Assembly: GCF_030160235.1 (NCBI RefSeq)
Contig: NZ_BSNY01000018.1
Coordinates: 124,001-188,000 of the forward strand
Direction: 5' to 3'
DNA from: Mesorhizobium huakuii
GTDB lineage: Bacteria > Pseudomonadota > Alphaproteobacteria > Rhizobiales > Rhizobiaceae
Length of the DNA stretch: 64,000 bases
The notes beneath the pieces were generated by a model, which saw nothing but the letters and a program-made list of their open reading frames with translations, made no database searches and was not told the origin of the DNA. Below are positions 47,928 to 57,732 of this stretch, piece after piece (within the stretch, counting starts at the first letter, position 1; the number at the start of each line of letters is the position of its first letter). The position numbers were made by a program, and so were the translations under genes.

Positions 47928-49577
47928 ATGGCACTTTTCACAAGCAATGGTGATCGAGTTCCAAGCGCGATCGAAGCCATGGCGCAGGAGGCGCGGGCCG
48001 GCCGCATGGACCGGCGTGAGTTCCTGGCGCTGGCAAGCGCATTCGGTGCATCGACGGCTCTTGCCTATGGCATGATCGGTCTTGCCGCGCCACGACAGGC
48101 CCTGGCCGAGGAGCCGAAGAAAGGTGGCACGCTGCGCGTCTCGATGTCGGTCAAGGCGCAGAAGGACCCGCGCACCTACGACTGGGTGGAACTGGCCAAC
48201 ATTTCGCGCAGCTGGCTGGAGCCGCTGGTACGCTACACCAGGCAATTCACCTTCGAGCCGGTGCTGCTTGAAAGCTGGGATATCAACGACGACGCTACCG
48301 AATATGTCCTGCATGTGCGCAAGGGCGTCACCTGGAACAATGGCGATGCCTTCAATGCCGATGACGTCGCCCACAATCTGGCGCGCTGGTGCGAGAAAGG
48401 CGTCGCCGGCAATTCGATGGCCGCGCGCGTCGGCGCGCTGATCGACGCGAAGACCGGCAAGGCGCGGGACGGCGCGATCAGCAAGGTCGACGACCACACC
48501 GTCAAGCTGAAGCTCAGCGAACCCGACATTTCGCTGATCCCGAACTTCACCGACTATCCTGCGCTTATCGTGCACCGCAATTTCGATGCCGACGGCGCCG
48601 ATCCGGTCAAGAAGCCGATCGGTACGGGACCGTTCGAACTCGTCTCCTACGATGTCGGCCAGAAGGCGGTGGTGAAGCGCCGCGAGAACGGCAAATGGTG
48701 GGGCGGCGAGGCGCCGCTCGACGGCGTCGACTTCGTCGACTACGGCACCGACTTCAATGCCACGGTGAACGCCTTCGATTCCGGCGAGATCGACCTCAAT
48801 TTCGAGAGCCCGGCCGACTTCATCGATATTCTCGACAAGATGGGCCTGCAGAAATCCGAGGTCGCGACGGCAACGACACTCGTTGCCCGCACCAACATCA
48901 CGCACAAGCCCTATGACGACAAGCGGGTACGCAACGCGCTGCAGATGGCCGTTGACAACAATGCCGTCTTGCAGCTCGGCTATGCAGGGCGCGGCACGGT
49001 CGGTGAGAACCACCATGTCAGCCCTATCCATCCGGAATATTATGCTCTGCCCAAGAAGGAGCGCGACGCCGCCGGCGCCAAGAAACTGATGGCGGAAGCC
49101 GGTCAGGCCGACTTCGAGCACGAACTGATCACCATCGAGGACGATTGGCAGAAGAACACCGGCGATGCGATCGCCGGTCAATTGCGCGATGCCGGCATCA
49201 AGGTGAAGCGCACCGTGCTGCCGGGGTCGACCTTCTGGAACGACTGGACGAAATATCCCTATTCGATGACCATCTGGTACATGCGCCCGCTCGGCGTCCA
49301 AGTGCTGGCGCTGGGTTATCGCAGCGGCGAGGCGTGGAATGAAACGGCCTATTCCAACCCCGATTTTGACGCCAAGCTCAAACAGGCGCTCTCGCTGATC
49401 GACGTAGCCAAGCGCAAGGAGGTGATGAAGGACGTCGAGCAGATCCTGCAGGATTCCGGCGTCATCATCCAGCCGTTCTGGCAGAAGCTGTATAGCCACA
49501 CCAACAAGAAGGTGAAGAACTACGGCGTCCACCAGACCTTCGAGATGGACCTCCAGAACGTCTGGCTGGACGGCTGA
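47928..49577 (+). CDS. Family 5 (peptide/nickel-type) ABC substrate-binding protein, TAT-exported
   Basis: The 549-residue protein has a twin-arginine signal, [20 protein letters not shown] near residues 27-46, and the SBP-5 fold: [60 protein letters not shown] and [30 protein letters not shown] is a strong ribosome site. It is the second gene of the mttB operon, but no permease or ATPase genes follow. Its ligand is probably the methylated amine handled by the methyltransferase; that is inference. Confidence 0.92.
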   Translation: MALFTSNGDRVPSAIEAMAQEARAGRMDRREFLALASAFGASTALAYGMIGLAAPRQALAEEPKKGGTLRVSMSVKAQKDPRTYDWVELANISRSWLEPLVRYTRQFTFEPVLLESWDINDDATEYVLHVRKGVTWNNGDAFNADDVAHNLARWCEKGVAGNSMAARVGALIDAKTGKARDGAISKVDDHTVKLKLSEPDISLIPNFTDYPALIVHRNFDADGADPVKKPIGTGPFELVSYDVGQKAVVKRRENGKWWGGEAPLDGVDFVDYGTDFNATVNAFDSGEIDLNFESPADFIDILDKMGLQKSEVATATTLVARTNITHKPYDDKRVRNALQMAVDNNAVLQLGYAGRGTVGENHHVSPIHPEYYALPKKERDAAGAKKLMAEAGQADFEHELITIEDDWQKNTGDAIAGQLRDAGIKVKRTVLPGSTFWNDWTKYPYSMTIWYMRPLGVQVLALGYRSGEAWNETAYSNPDFDAKLKQALSLIDVAKRKEVMKDVEQILQDSGVIIQPFWQKLYSHTNKKVKNYGVHQTFEMDLQNVWLDG

Positions 49578-49674
49578 AAGCAGGCCAGGCAGGGACTTCA
49601 TGATCCGCAAAAAAGCCGGTATGCAGGATGTGTGGTGTTGATTGCTTCAAGCCATCAAAAGCCGGAGATTCTGC

Positions 49675-50154
49675 ATGAGACGGACAGTGATCCTTGCCGC
49701 CCTCGCGACAGCCTTGCCCGCGGCCGCCTTCGCCGGACCGGCGTCCGACGCGGTGAGGTTTTTCTATGCTCCGGCGGTCAAATTCGAGGCCGATGCACAA
49801 TACCGGGATCGCTTCACCGAGCCGGTGACGAAACTGTTCGATCTCAACGACCAGGCGACCAGGAAGAATCCCGACCAGGTCGCCTGTATCGACTTCGATC
49901 CCGGTCTTGATGCGCAGGATTTCGACCAGAAGACCGTCTCCAAGACCCTGAAACTGTCCGAGGCGGTGGATGGAGGCGTGGCCGAGGTTACGGCAACGTT
50001 CAATCTTTTCCCGGAAGGCGATGATTCCAGACGCGAGATGGTTTGGTCGCTGAAGAAGGTGGATGGCAAGTGGAAGGTGTCGGACATTGCTTCGAAGACG
50101 AGCGACTGGACGCTGAGCAAGCTCGAATGTATGGCGGGCCAAGATCCGGAGTAA
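49675..50154 (+). CDS. Exported DUF3828-like protein (copy 1)
   Basis: The 159-residue protein begins MRRTVILAALATALPAAAFA, a Sec signal, and continues with SDAVRFFYAPAVKFEADAQY and a C-terminal VWSLKKVDGKWKVSDIASKT, the W-K-V-x-D-I pattern of DUF3828/NTF2-like exported proteins. CCGGAG precedes ATG 49675. The next gene encodes a relative with the same C-terminal pattern and begins 4 bp after its stop, so this is a tandem duplication. Function unknown. Confidence 0.8.
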   Translation: MRRTVILAALATALPAAAFAGPASDAVRFFYAPAVKFEADAQYRDRFTEPVTKLFDLNDQATRKNPDQVACIDFDPGLDAQDFDQKTVSKTLKLSEAVDGGVAEVTATFNLFPEGDDSRREMVWSLKKVDGKWKVSDIASKTSDWTLSKLECMAGQDPE

Positions 50155-50158
50155 TGCC

Positions 50159-50764
50159 ATGGCCCGCTACGCTTTGGCACTGTCGGCCATGTGCCTGCTG
50201 GCGGCGGGCTTGAATGGCGCCGACGCACAGGGCTTGTTCGGCGCCCCACCGGCAAACGCCCCGGCGCAGACCGCGCCGGGCGATGGCGGGTCGCCGCCCG
50301 CCAATGCACCCGGCGGTGCGGTGGAACCGGCAACGCCACCCCTGGCATGGCCGCCATCCGAGCCGTCCGCGCCCGTGTTGCCGGGTTCGCCGACAGCGGT
50401 GGTCAAGCCGTTCTACGAACATATCGGGCTGGAGCTCGATCCGGCCCAGCGCAAGAATTTCGTCGATCCGGCCAAGACGGTGCTCGACAAGAGTGATGCG
50501 TTGCGGGCGTCGGGGCAGGGCGAATGCCTCGACCCCAACATGGCGCTCGACAATGCCGACTACGACAGGCTCGCAATCGACAAGAGCCTGAAGAGCATCG
50601 AGGCCGTGAACGGCGATCAAGCCAAGGTCATCGTCGCCTTCGTCGTCGCCGGCAACCAGCACCGTCTCGAATGGAAGCTCAAGAAGGTCGATGGCGACTG
50701 GAAGATCTCCGACCTGCTTTCGGTGACCGGCGAATGGGCGCTCAGCCAGTATCAGTGCGAATGA
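50159..50764 (+). CDS. Exported DUF3828-like protein (copy 2, with Pro/Ala linker)
   Basis: The 201-residue protein has a signal peptide (YALALSAMCLLAAGLNGADA), then a Pro/Ala/Gly-rich linker (about 25-75) absent from copy 1. The DUF3828-like domain follows: VVKPFYEHIGLELDPAQRKN and LEWKLKKVDGDWKISDLLSV, closing WALSQYQCE. Both copies keep a cysteine near the C-terminus (LECMA / YQCE) and another in the middle. Function unknown. Confidence 0.8.
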   Translation: MARYALALSAMCLLAAGLNGADAQGLFGAPPANAPAQTAPGDGGSPPANAPGGAVEPATPPLAWPPSEPSAPVLPGSPTAVVKPFYEHIGLELDPAQRKNFVDPAKTVLDKSDALRASGQGECLDPNMALDNADYDRLAIDKSLKSIEAVNGDQAKVIVAFVVAGNQHRLEWKLKKVDGDWKISDLLSVTGEWALSQYQCE

Positions 50765-50770
50765 GGGGGC

Positions 50771-51232
50771 TCAGCCGCGCCCGCGATAGGGGGCGACGCC
50801 GGTGTCCGGCAGCCAGGCGCCTTCAGGTGGAGAGCCGGTCTGCCAGAAAACGTCGATCGGAATGCCGCCGCGCGGATACCAATAGCCGCCTATGCGCAAC
50901 CACAGCGGCTTGGTTGCTGCCACGATGCGACGGCCAATCATGACGGTACAATCCTCATGGAAGGCGCCGTGGTTGCGAAACGAGGTCATGAACAGCTTCA
51001 GCGACTTCGATTCCACCAAAGCCGCATCGGGTGCGTAGTCGATGACGATATGGGCGAAATCCGGCTGGCCCGTCACCGGGCAAAGCGAGGTGAATTCCGG
51101 GCAGGTGAAGCGCACGATCGCCGGCGGGCCGTCGCCGCGCGAAAACGGCACGGTTTCCAGGACCGCTGCTTCGGGGCTCTGTGGCGTCTCGACGTGCGCG
51201 CCGAGCTGGGTAAGGGTTTTTGTATCGATCAT
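50771..51232 (-). CDS. queF: NADPH-dependent 7-cyano-7-deazaguanine reductase
   Basis: The 153-residue enzyme reduces preQ0 to preQ1 in queuosine biosynthesis. The catalytic Cys51 lies in [18 protein letters not shown], and the NADPH motif ESKSLKLF and [11 protein letters not shown] follow. The length is that of the single-domain type I enzyme. ATG 51232 is preferred on family N-terminus ([20 protein letters not shown]) and an upstream AAGGA; ATGs at 51262/51268 would extend it. It converges on the DUF3828-like genes. Confidence 0.95.
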   Translation of the reverse strand: MIDTKTLTQLGAHVETPQSPEAAVLETVPFSRGDGPPAIVRFTCPEFTSLCPVTGQPDFAHIVIDYAPDAALVESKSLKLFMTSFRNHGAFHEDCTVMIGRRIVAATKPLWLRIGGYWYPRGGIPIDVFWQTGSPPEGAWLPDTGVAPYRGRG

Positions 51233-51369
51233 GGGCGGGGTTCCTTCGAATTTGCCGCTCATTAGCATCGGACCGAAAGGTGCGCAGCGATTTTCGGACG
51301 AATCCGATGCTTAAATAGGAAATGCGGCAGCACTTGCTGCTCAGCACAATTTGAAACCGCAGGAAGACG

Positions 51370-53415
51370 ATGACCAGCAACGACCCGCTTCTCCAGCCCT
51401 ACCAGCTCAAGCATCTGACGCTGAAGAACCGGGTGATGTCGACCAGCCACGAGCCGGCCTATTCCGAGGACGGCATGCCGAAACAGCGCTACCGGCTCTA
51501 CCATGCCGAGAAGGCCAGGGGTGGCATGGCGCTGACCATGACCGCCGGCTCGGCGATCGTTTCGCGCGACAGTCCCGCGGCCTTCGGCAATCTGCATGTC
51601 TATGACGACCGCATCGTGCCGTGGCTGGCCGAACTCGCCGAGGCCTGCCACGAGCATGACTGCAAGGTGATGATCCAGATCACCCATCTAGGCCGCCGAA
51701 CCGGCTGGAACAAGGCCGACTGGCTGCCGGTGCTTTCGGCCTCGCCGGTGCGCGAGCCGGCGCACCGCGCTTTCCCGAAAACCATCGAGGACTGGGACAT
51801 CGAACGCATCGTTGCCGATTATGCGTCGGCCGCGCAGCGCTGTCAGGCCGCCGGCCTCGACGGCATAGAGTTCGAGGCTTACGGCCATCTGATGGATGGC
51901 TTCTGGTCACCGGCTACCAATCATCGCGACGACGAGTATGGCGGCTCGCTCGACAATCGCCTGCGCTTCACCAACATGGTGCTCGACGCGGTGCGCGCGG
52001 CGGTCGGCGAAAAGTTCGTCGTCGGCATCCGCATGGTCGCCGACGAGGACTTTTCGCAAGGCCTGTCGAAGGAGGAAGGCATCGAGATCGCCAGGCGGCT
52101 GGCCGGCTCCGGCAAGGTCGACTTCCTCAACATCATCCGCGGTTCGATCGAGAGCGACGCGGCATTGACCAAGGTCATTCCGGTGACCGGCATGCGGTCT
52201 TCGCCGCATCTCGATTTTGCCGGCGAGGTGAGGGCGGCGACGAAGTTCCCGACCTTTCATGCGGCGCGCATCTCCGATGTCGCCACCGCGCGCCATGCGA
52301 TCGCCACCGGCAAGCTCGACATGGTCGGCATGACCCGTGCGCATATTGCCGATCCGCACATCATCAGGAAGGTGATGGAGGGCCGTGAGCACGAGATCCG
52401 CCCCTGCGTCGGCGCCACCTATTGTCTCGATCGCATCTACGAAGGCGGCGAGGCGCTGTGCGTCCACAACGCGGCGACCGGCCGCGAGGCCGAGATTCCG
52501 CATATCATCGTCAAGACCGAAGGCCCCAGGCGGAAAGTCGTCGTCGTCGGTGCCGGCGCCGGCGGACTGGAGGCGGCGCGTGTCGCGGCCGAGCGCGGCC
52601 ATCAGGTCACGATCCTGGAGGCATCCTCGCAAGCGGGTGGCCAGGTGCGTCTGGCAACGCAGAATCCGCGCCGCAAGGAGCTGATCGGCATCATCGACTG
52701 GCGGCTGGCCGAACTCGACCGACTTGGCGTCGAGATCCGCTACGACACCTGGGCGGAAAAGGACGATGTTCTGGCGCTGGCACCCGAAGTGGTGGTCGTC
52801 GCCACCGGCGGCCTGCCGCAGAACCCGCCGCTGACAGCCGGCGACAATCTCGTCACGTCGAGCTGGGACATCATGGCCGGCAGCGTCAAGCCTGCCGAGA
52901 ACGTGCTGCTCTTTGACGACAATGGCGGCCATCAAGGCATGGGGGCGGCCGAACTGATCGCCAACAGCGGTGCGAGGCTGGAGCTGGTCTCGCCGGAGCG
53001 CTTCTTTGCTCCAGAAATGGGCGGCATGAACCACGTGCCGTATATGCACGCCTTCCAGGAAAGAGGCGTCACCATCACCATCAACACGCGCCTGCGCTCG
53101 GTGCGGCGCGAGGGCAATCAGCTGATCGCCGAACTTGCTTCGGATTTTGCCGATGGTTGGCGTGGGGAACGCAAGGTCGACCAGGTGGTGGTCGAACATG
53201 GCACGGCGCCGCTTGACGATCTCTACCTCAGCCTGAAGCCGTTATCGAAGAATGGCGGTGCGATCGACTACGAACGCCTGGTCGGCGGTGGCGACATTTT
53301 CCCGGTCCGCAATCCAGGATCTGGTTTCGTGCTGCTGCGCATCGGCGATGCGGTCGCCTCGCGCAACATCCATGCCGCCATCTATGACGGCATCAGGTTC
53401 GGCCTGCGGATCTGA
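51370..53415 (+). CDS. Trimethylamine-dehydrogenase-like NADH:flavin oxidoreductase (StcD/N-methylproline demethylase type)
   Basis: The 681-residue protein has an N-terminal OYE-like TIM barrel with FMN (MIQITHLGRRTGWNKADWLP, GIEFEAYGHLMDGFWSPATN). An Fe-S segment at about 342-360 follows, and then a C-terminal FAD/NAD module (VVVVGAGAGGLEAARVAAER). In the cluster segment, RPCVGATYCLDRIYEGGEAL then C, the second Cys of the usual CxxCxxxC is alanine. Relatives demethylate N-methylated amines such as N-methylproline. The nearby MttB-type operon fits a shared role in methylated-amine use. It is divergent from queF. Confidence 0.88.
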   Translation: MTSNDPLLQPYQLKHLTLKNRVMSTSHEPAYSEDGMPKQRYRLYHAEKARGGMALTMTAGSAIVSRDSPAAFGNLHVYDDRIVPWLAELAEACHEHDCKVMIQITHLGRRTGWNKADWLPVLSASPVREPAHRAFPKTIEDWDIERIVADYASAAQRCQAAGLDGIEFEAYGHLMDGFWSPATNHRDDEYGGSLDNRLRFTNMVLDAVRAAVGEKFVVGIRMVADEDFSQGLSKEEGIEIARRLAGSGKVDFLNIIRGSIESDAALTKVIPVTGMRSSPHLDFAGEVRAATKFPTFHAARISDVATARHAIATGKLDMVGMTRAHIADPHIIRKVMEGREHEIRPCVGATYCLDRIYEGGEALCVHNAATGREAEIPHIIVKTEGPRRKVVVVGAGAGGLEAARVAAERGHQVTILEASSQAGGQVRLATQNPRRKELIGIIDWRLAELDRLGVEIRYDTWAEKDDVLALAPEVVVVATGGLPQNPPLTAGDNLVTSSWDIMAGSVKPAENVLLFDDNGGHQGMGAAELIANSGARLELVSPERFFAPEMGGMNHVPYMHAFQERGVTITINTRLRSVRREGNQLIAELASDFADGWRGERKVDQVVVEHGTAPLDDLYLSLKPLSKNGGAIDYERLVGGGDIFPVRNPGSGFVLLRIGDAVASRNIHAAIYDGIRFGLRI

Positions 53416-53574
53416 CGCACGGCTCCGCCCAGGTCGGCGCAATTGTTGGCGTTGGTGGCGCGCGGTCGGAGCTGCATACGAGAGCCCATGTATGCCGATC
53501 CGGCCGCGCGCCCGCACGTCACTGGCTCGTCGCCGGATAACGTGCGAACGGTAACATGGCGGTGCGGACGGAGT

Positions 53575-53982
53575 TCAGACCATCCTGGCGATAGCCATGC
53601 ACAGCACCGTGACCACCAGCAGCCGTGCGGCGATGCGTTCGCCCGTCGCCATTCTGGCGCGCAACTGGGTTTCCATTTCCGCATTGGCGTCGGCAAGCCG
53701 CCGGCTGGGCGCCCTGACCATGGCGCCGAGCACGCCGGCGGCGGCGAAAGCCGCCAGTATGCCGAGTGCCAGCACCATTTCCATCGAGCCGAAATAGGCG
53801 CCATGGAAGAAATACCACAGCAGCGCCCCGGTCAGGAAAACCATGCCGGCCGCGCCCATCTGCGGTTGGATGAAGCGTTCCGCTTTGATCTCGGGATCGC
53901 GCGCGAGCGTGACGGTGGTGCCGGCCCAGAACACGCCTGCCATGACGTGAAGCCCGATGACGACGATGTAGACATATTGCAT
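53575..53982 (-). CDS. Small four-helix membrane protein
   Basis: The 135-residue protein has four hydrophobic segments: YVYIVVIGLHVMAGVFWAGT, MVFLTGALLWYFFHGAY, MEMVLALGILAAFAAAGVLG and the C-terminal RLLVVTVLCMAIARMV. A short basic stretch lies between the third and fourth. The H-V-M-A-G-V-F-W segment resembles DUF2269/CopD-like proteins, but I cannot assign it with confidence. GAGAGGAGAG lies just upstream on the minus strand. A MarR gene is divergent across a perfect 26-bp palindrome, so that regulator probably controls it. Confidence 0.8.
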   Translation of the reverse strand: MQYVYIVVIGLHVMAGVFWAGTTVTLARDPEIKAERFIQPQMGAAGMVFLTGALLWYFFHGAYFGSMEMVLALGILAAFAAAGVLGAMVRAPSRRLADANAEMETQLRARMATGERIAARLLVVTVLCMAIARMV

Positions 53983-54012
53983 GACGGCTCTCCTCTCTCG
54001 CCTATTGGTCTG

Positions 54013-54038
54013 CTAACAGTTAGATATCTAACTGTTAG
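54013..54038. promoter_or_regulatory. Perfect 26-bp palindrome, probable MarR operator
   Basis: The half-site CTAACAGTTAGAT (54013-54025) is followed immediately by its exact reverse complement (54026-54038). Nested within it are two overlapping shorter inverted repeats built from the same GTTAGAT/ATCTAAC sequence. It lies 31 bp before the start of the small membrane gene and 62 bp before the divergent MarR gene. The size, symmetry and position are those of a MarR-dimer operator. Confidence 0.8.
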
Positions 54039-54099
54039 ATGTCAATGTATAAGGTGGGAGTCAGTTCCATCTGGGGAGAACACCGTCTAGTGTCCGGCA

Positions 54100-54528
54100 A
54101 TGACGCCTTTTGAACGCCCGCCAGTCGGCATGAATCTCGGCCGCACCGCCAAACTTGTCGCCCAGGCCTTCGACGCCGCTTTGGTCGAAGCGGGCGGCAC
54201 CTTGCCGGTCTGGCTCACGCTGCTGTCGGTCAAGTCGAGCGAACTCGCCAATCAGCGCGAACTCGCCGGCATGATCGGCATCCAGGGCGCGACACTGACC
54301 CACCACCTCAATGCGATGGAAGCGCAGGGTCTGCTGACGCGCCGCCGTGATCCCGTCAACCGAAGGGTCCATGTGGTCGAATTGACGGAAGCGGGAGAAG
54401 CGCTGTTCGAGAAATTGCGACAGGCCGCGCTTGCCTTCGACAAGCGGCTTCGCACAGGCCTGCCCGACGAGCGCCTGGCGGAGTTTGCAAAGGTACTGGC
54501 CACGCTGCGCGACAATGTCGCAAGCTAG
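54100..54528 (+). CDS. MarR-family transcriptional regulator
   Basis: The 142-residue protein has the MarR fold: NLGRTAKLVAQAFDAALVEA, recognition region IGIQGATLTHHLNAMEAQGL and wing RRRDPVNRRVHVVELTEAGE. It has a short N-terminal extension. The 26-bp perfect palindrome upstream and the divergent membrane gene make it a likely autorepressor of both. The effector is unknown. Confidence 0.9.
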   Translation: MTPFERPPVGMNLGRTAKLVAQAFDAALVEAGGTLPVWLTLLSVKSSELANQRELAGMIGIQGATLTHHLNAMEAQGLLTRRRDPVNRRVHVVELTEAGEALFEKLRQAALAFDKRLRTGLPDERLAEFAKVLATLRDNVAS

Positions 54529-54546
54529 GAATACCGGACCACTGGC

Positions 54547-55287
54547 TCAGTTGTCATAGTTCGGGATCGTTCCAAAGGCGTAGTGGCGCAGCTTCAGCGC
54601 GGTGATCAGGTCGGTGAGCTTCGTCTTGCCGTCAAACCCGTCCTGGAACATCTCGTCATGCATCAAGAGGATCAGCTTGCCCGGTTCGGCGAAGTGGCCA
54701 TAGCCGAACAGATGATCGATCTCGCTGACCAGGTGGTCGACGCTCTGCACCGGCTCGCCGCTGTCCTTGTGCACCCATTCGTGGTCCCAGCCATAGAGAT
54801 AGAAGCCGGAAGCGGCGACGAATTCGTAGTCGGGGTCCTCGCGGCCGGCTTGCGCGGGTCCGAGCGAGTTGTCGTCCTTTGACATCGACGGCAGCCGGAA
54901 GACATCGCGCCCGGGCAGTCGCGCATGCACCGCGGGCTTCAGGCCCAGCACGGCATTCGCCATGAGCATGTCGGCAACCACCCCTTCCGTGTCGCCATAG
55001 AAGTGCCGGTAGTGATTATAGGCGTGGCTGTAGCTGTGGTTGCCGATCGTCACCAGCGGCATGGCCTTGGCGCGCCGCACCAGCGCCTTGTTGGACGCAC
55101 TGGCTTCGGCATGCATGCCGACCATGAACAATGTTGCCGGAACCTGCTCTGCCTCCAGCACGTCGAGGATGTTGCCGGTGCCGTTCAGCGGGCCGTCGTC
55201 GAAGGTGAGATAGATGGTGCGGTCCGCCCCATGGGCCGGCAGCGCGGACATCAGGATGGCCGCCAGGACAAACCGAAAGAATGTCAT
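54547..55287 (-). CDS. Polysaccharide deacetylase family protein
   Basis: The 246-residue exported protein has a signal peptide (MTFFRFVLAAILMSALPAHG). The NodB-homology domain follows: TIYLTFDDGPLNGTGNILDV with the catalytic and metal-binding TFDDGP, and GNHSYSHAYNHYR as the metal-binding HxxxH. The C-terminal LILLMHDEMFQDG completes it. It probably deacetylates an N-acetylated envelope or exopolysaccharide; the substrate is unknown. It converges with the MarR gene. Confidence 0.9.
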   Translation of the reverse strand: MTFFRFVLAAILMSALPAHGADRTIYLTFDDGPLNGTGNILDVLEAEQVPATLFMVGMHAEASASNKALVRRAKAMPLVTIGNHSYSHAYNHYRHFYGDTEGVVADMLMANAVLGLKPAVHARLPGRDVFRLPSMSKDDNSLGPAQAGREDPDYEFVAASGFYLYGWDHEWVHKDSGEPVQSVDHLVSEIDHLFGYGHFAEPGKLILLMHDEMFQDGFDGKTKLTDLITALKLRHYAFGTIPNYDN

Positions 55288-55354
55288 AAGCCGAACGATC
55301 CGGTTGTTGCCGCGACAGGCCGCCATCTCGGCGGCTGATTGTCAAGCCGGACCG

Positions 55355-57424
55355 CTACGCCAGACTGCCCTGCAGGACCCGCAGTTTGGCCTTTTTCGGC
55401 ATGCGGGCGGTCAACCATTCCAACGCCTTGTCCTGCGGCATCGGGAAGGCGATGGAATAGCCCTGCACCTGGTCGCAGCCGATCGCCAACAGCGAGTCGA
55501 GTTCGGCCTCGGTTTCAGCACCCTCGGCGACGATGGAGATGCCGAGGCCGCGGGCAAGCTCGGTGATGGCGCGCACGATCTTCGAGTTGTCGCCATTCTC
55601 ATGGATGTTCTGGACGAAGCGGCGGTCGATCTTGAGCCGGTCGATCTCATTGGGATTGACGTGGCTGAGCGACGCATAGCCGGTGCCGAAATCATCGAGT
55701 TCCAGATGGACGCCGGCGGCCCTGATGTGACGCAGCTTCGCCGCGATGCCTGTCTTCTCATCGTCGAGAATGACGGATTCGACGATTTCCAGCGATAGTT
55801 TCTGCGGCGGCAGCCCGGCCTTTTCCAGCGTCTCGAACAGAAACGCATCGAAATCGTGCTCGCGCAGCTCGGTGCCCGAGACATTGACGGCAAGCCGCCC
55901 GAAGGCAATCCCGGCGCGGTTCCATTCGGCGGCTTCGTTGATCGCCTTGCTGATCACGATGCGGCCGATCTCCGGCATGAAGCCGCATTTCTCGGCAACC
56001 GGAATGAATTCGCCGGGCGAGATCATGCCGCGCTCGTGATGGTTCCATCGCACCAGGGCTTCGATGCCGCTGATCGTGCCATCGGTCAAGGAGACCTGCG
56101 GCTGGAAATAAACCTGGAATGCCCGCTCGGAGATGGCGACCTTGATGTCGTGTTCGAGCTGCTTGCGGTAGTCGAGCTCGCGGCGCAACTCCTCCGAGAA
56201 GAACGAGAAGTTGCCGCCGCCCATTTTCTTGGCGGAGTATAGCGCCAGATCGGCATGGACGAGCAGGTCCTGCGCGTTGTCGGCGTCGATCGGATAGACG
56301 GCGATGCCGCCGCTGGCACCCGGAAGGATGGTGGTGCCCTGGAAGACGATCGGCTCGTTGATGTGCGCCAGGATGCGTCGCGCGAGCATGTTGATGTCTT
56401 CGGTGCTGCCCGCTCCGTTGAGGATCATCACGAATTCGTCGCCACCGAGCCGCGCGCACAGATCCGACGCCCGGCAGGAATCGCGCATGCGCTGTGCGGT
56501 GACGACCAGGACATAGTCGCCGGCGGCGTGGCCGAGCGTATCGTTGATCTGCTTGAAGCGGTCGAGGTCGAGCTGGACCACCGCCAGCCGTTCACGCCGC
56601 CGGTGCGCGCCCTTGATCAGCGTGTCGAAATGATCGGTCAGGAAGGTGCGGTTGTGCAGCCCGGTCAGGCCGTCATGGACCGCGATGAAGGCCATCGAAT
56701 TGCGCGCATCGACCAGTTCACGCGTCTTGCGCAGGATCGCGTTGGACATCGGCCTGAAGATGAACAGCGCCACCAGCAGGATGACGCCGAGGGTGGCGTA
56801 GAACAGCGTGCGGTGGAGCGCGAGCAGCTTTTCGGAGCGCGCGTCGGCATCGGCGCTGATGCGCTGTCCGAGCGCGGCATAGCCCGACAAGGTGGCGTTG
56901 GCGACCGAGGCATCGAGGTTGACGCGTTCGGCGCCGCCTTTGTAGCCGTCATTGTCGAGATTGAGTTGCGATTCTAGGGCCGAGATCAGACGGTCGCCAT
57001 TGGCGATCAGCCCAACCGAGAAATAATCGAGATGGAAGGGTTTGGCGAAAAGCACGCTCTCGATCGACTTCGGATCGAGCTTGGCCGGCGATTGCGGATC
57101 CGCGCCGGTCTGCTCGAGCAGCAGATCGTAGTTGGTCTCGAACTCGGCGGTGGCCTGCTTCAGTGCGCTGACCAATGCCGGCCGCTTGTCGCGCGAGGCG
57201 GCACCCGTTGCACTGGCCAGGAAGACGATGCGTTGCGACAGGGTCTTCTGCGTGCCGACAATGTCGAGCAAGGTGTTGTTGTGCTGCTGCGTGGCCATCG
57301 TCTGCTGGAGCAGGACGAAGGAGGCGGCCACCATGGTTGCAATGATCAGCAGCGCCAGCCAATAGCCGGCCTTGATCAGCAGTATGAGCTTGCCTGAAAC
57401 GGTTTGCACCGGCTGCTGCGACAT
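55355..57424 (-). CDS. Membrane-bound GGDEF-EAL bifunctional c-di-GMP protein
   Basis: The 689-residue protein has TM1 at about residues 15-35, a periplasmic PilJ-like sensor ([20 protein letters not shown]) and TM2 at about 216-236. A GGDEF domain with intact [12 protein letters not shown] and an RASD inhibition site five residues upstream follows. Then comes an EAL domain with intact [18 protein letters not shown] and LKIDRRF. Both domains keep their catalytic motifs, so it may both make and break c-di-GMP. ATG 57424 is chosen over an upstream frame. No target genes are adjacent. Confidence 0.93.
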   Translation of the reverse strand: MSQQPVQTVSGKLILLIKAGYWLALLIIATMVAASFVLLQQTMATQQHNNTLLDIVGTQKTLSQRIVFLASATGAASRDKRPALVSALKQATAEFETNYDLLLEQTGADPQSPAKLDPKSIESVLFAKPFHLDYFSVGLIANGDRLISALESQLNLDNDGYKGGAERVNLDASVANATLSGYAALGQRISADADARSEKLLALHRTLFYATLGVILLVALFIFRPMSNAILRKTRELVDARNSMAFIAVHDGLTGLHNRTFLTDHFDTLIKGAHRRRERLAVVQLDLDRFKQINDTLGHAAGDYVLVVTAQRMRDSCRASDLCARLGGDEFVMILNGAGSTEDINMLARRILAHINEPIVFQGTTILPGASGGIAVYPIDADNAQDLLVHADLALYSAKKMGGGNFSFFSEELRRELDYRKQLEHDIKVAISERAFQVYFQPQVSLTDGTISGIEALVRWNHHERGMISPGEFIPVAEKCGFMPEIGRIVISKAINEAAEWNRAGIAFGRLAVNVSGTELREHDFDAFLFETLEKAGLPPQKLSLEIVESVILDDEKTGIAAKLRHIRAAGVHLELDDFGTGYASLSHVNPNEIDRLKIDRRFVQNIHENGDNSKIVRAITELARGLGISIVAEGAETEAELDSLLAIGCDQVQGYSIAFPMPQDKALEWLTARMPKKAKLRVLQGSLA

Positions 57425-57732
57425 GTTCGGGGGCGGCCCTCTCGCCAACGGATTCCTGTATGACCACCATTGAACCGAAAACGTTAACAGGACCGGAAAC
57501 CCACAGCCGGACGGCAAGGGGAAGACGCGGAAAGATCGCGAAATGGTTATCGGCTCCTTTCGCTGCCGGCCGGCATTTGAACATTGATTGGCGCGAGTGT
57601 TCCCTGGTGGTGGCCCGGGCTGTGCCCATGCGTCTCATCCGATGGTGCCCGGCCACCCCATCCGGTCGCTTTTGCGATGGATTTTTTGCGCGGGCGGGAC
57701 GACAGTCTGGCCACGTCAAACGAGGCCCGATC
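57425..57732. other. Divergent intergenic region upstream of kbl
   Basis: The 308 bp contain no gene, tRNA or repeat that I can recognise. Two candidate weak boxes (TTGAAC around 57577) do not form a convincing promoter. The region presumably carries the promoters of kbl-tdh and of the divergent c-di-GMP gene. Confidence 0.4.

Noticed and set aside
46299-49610. Very long (1103-codon) open frame antisense to the mttB operon
   Set aside because: It spans two well-supported genes and their intergenic region, has no recognisable domain, and its composition (rich in R, H, D, V, G) is typical of antisense frames in GC-rich coding DNA.
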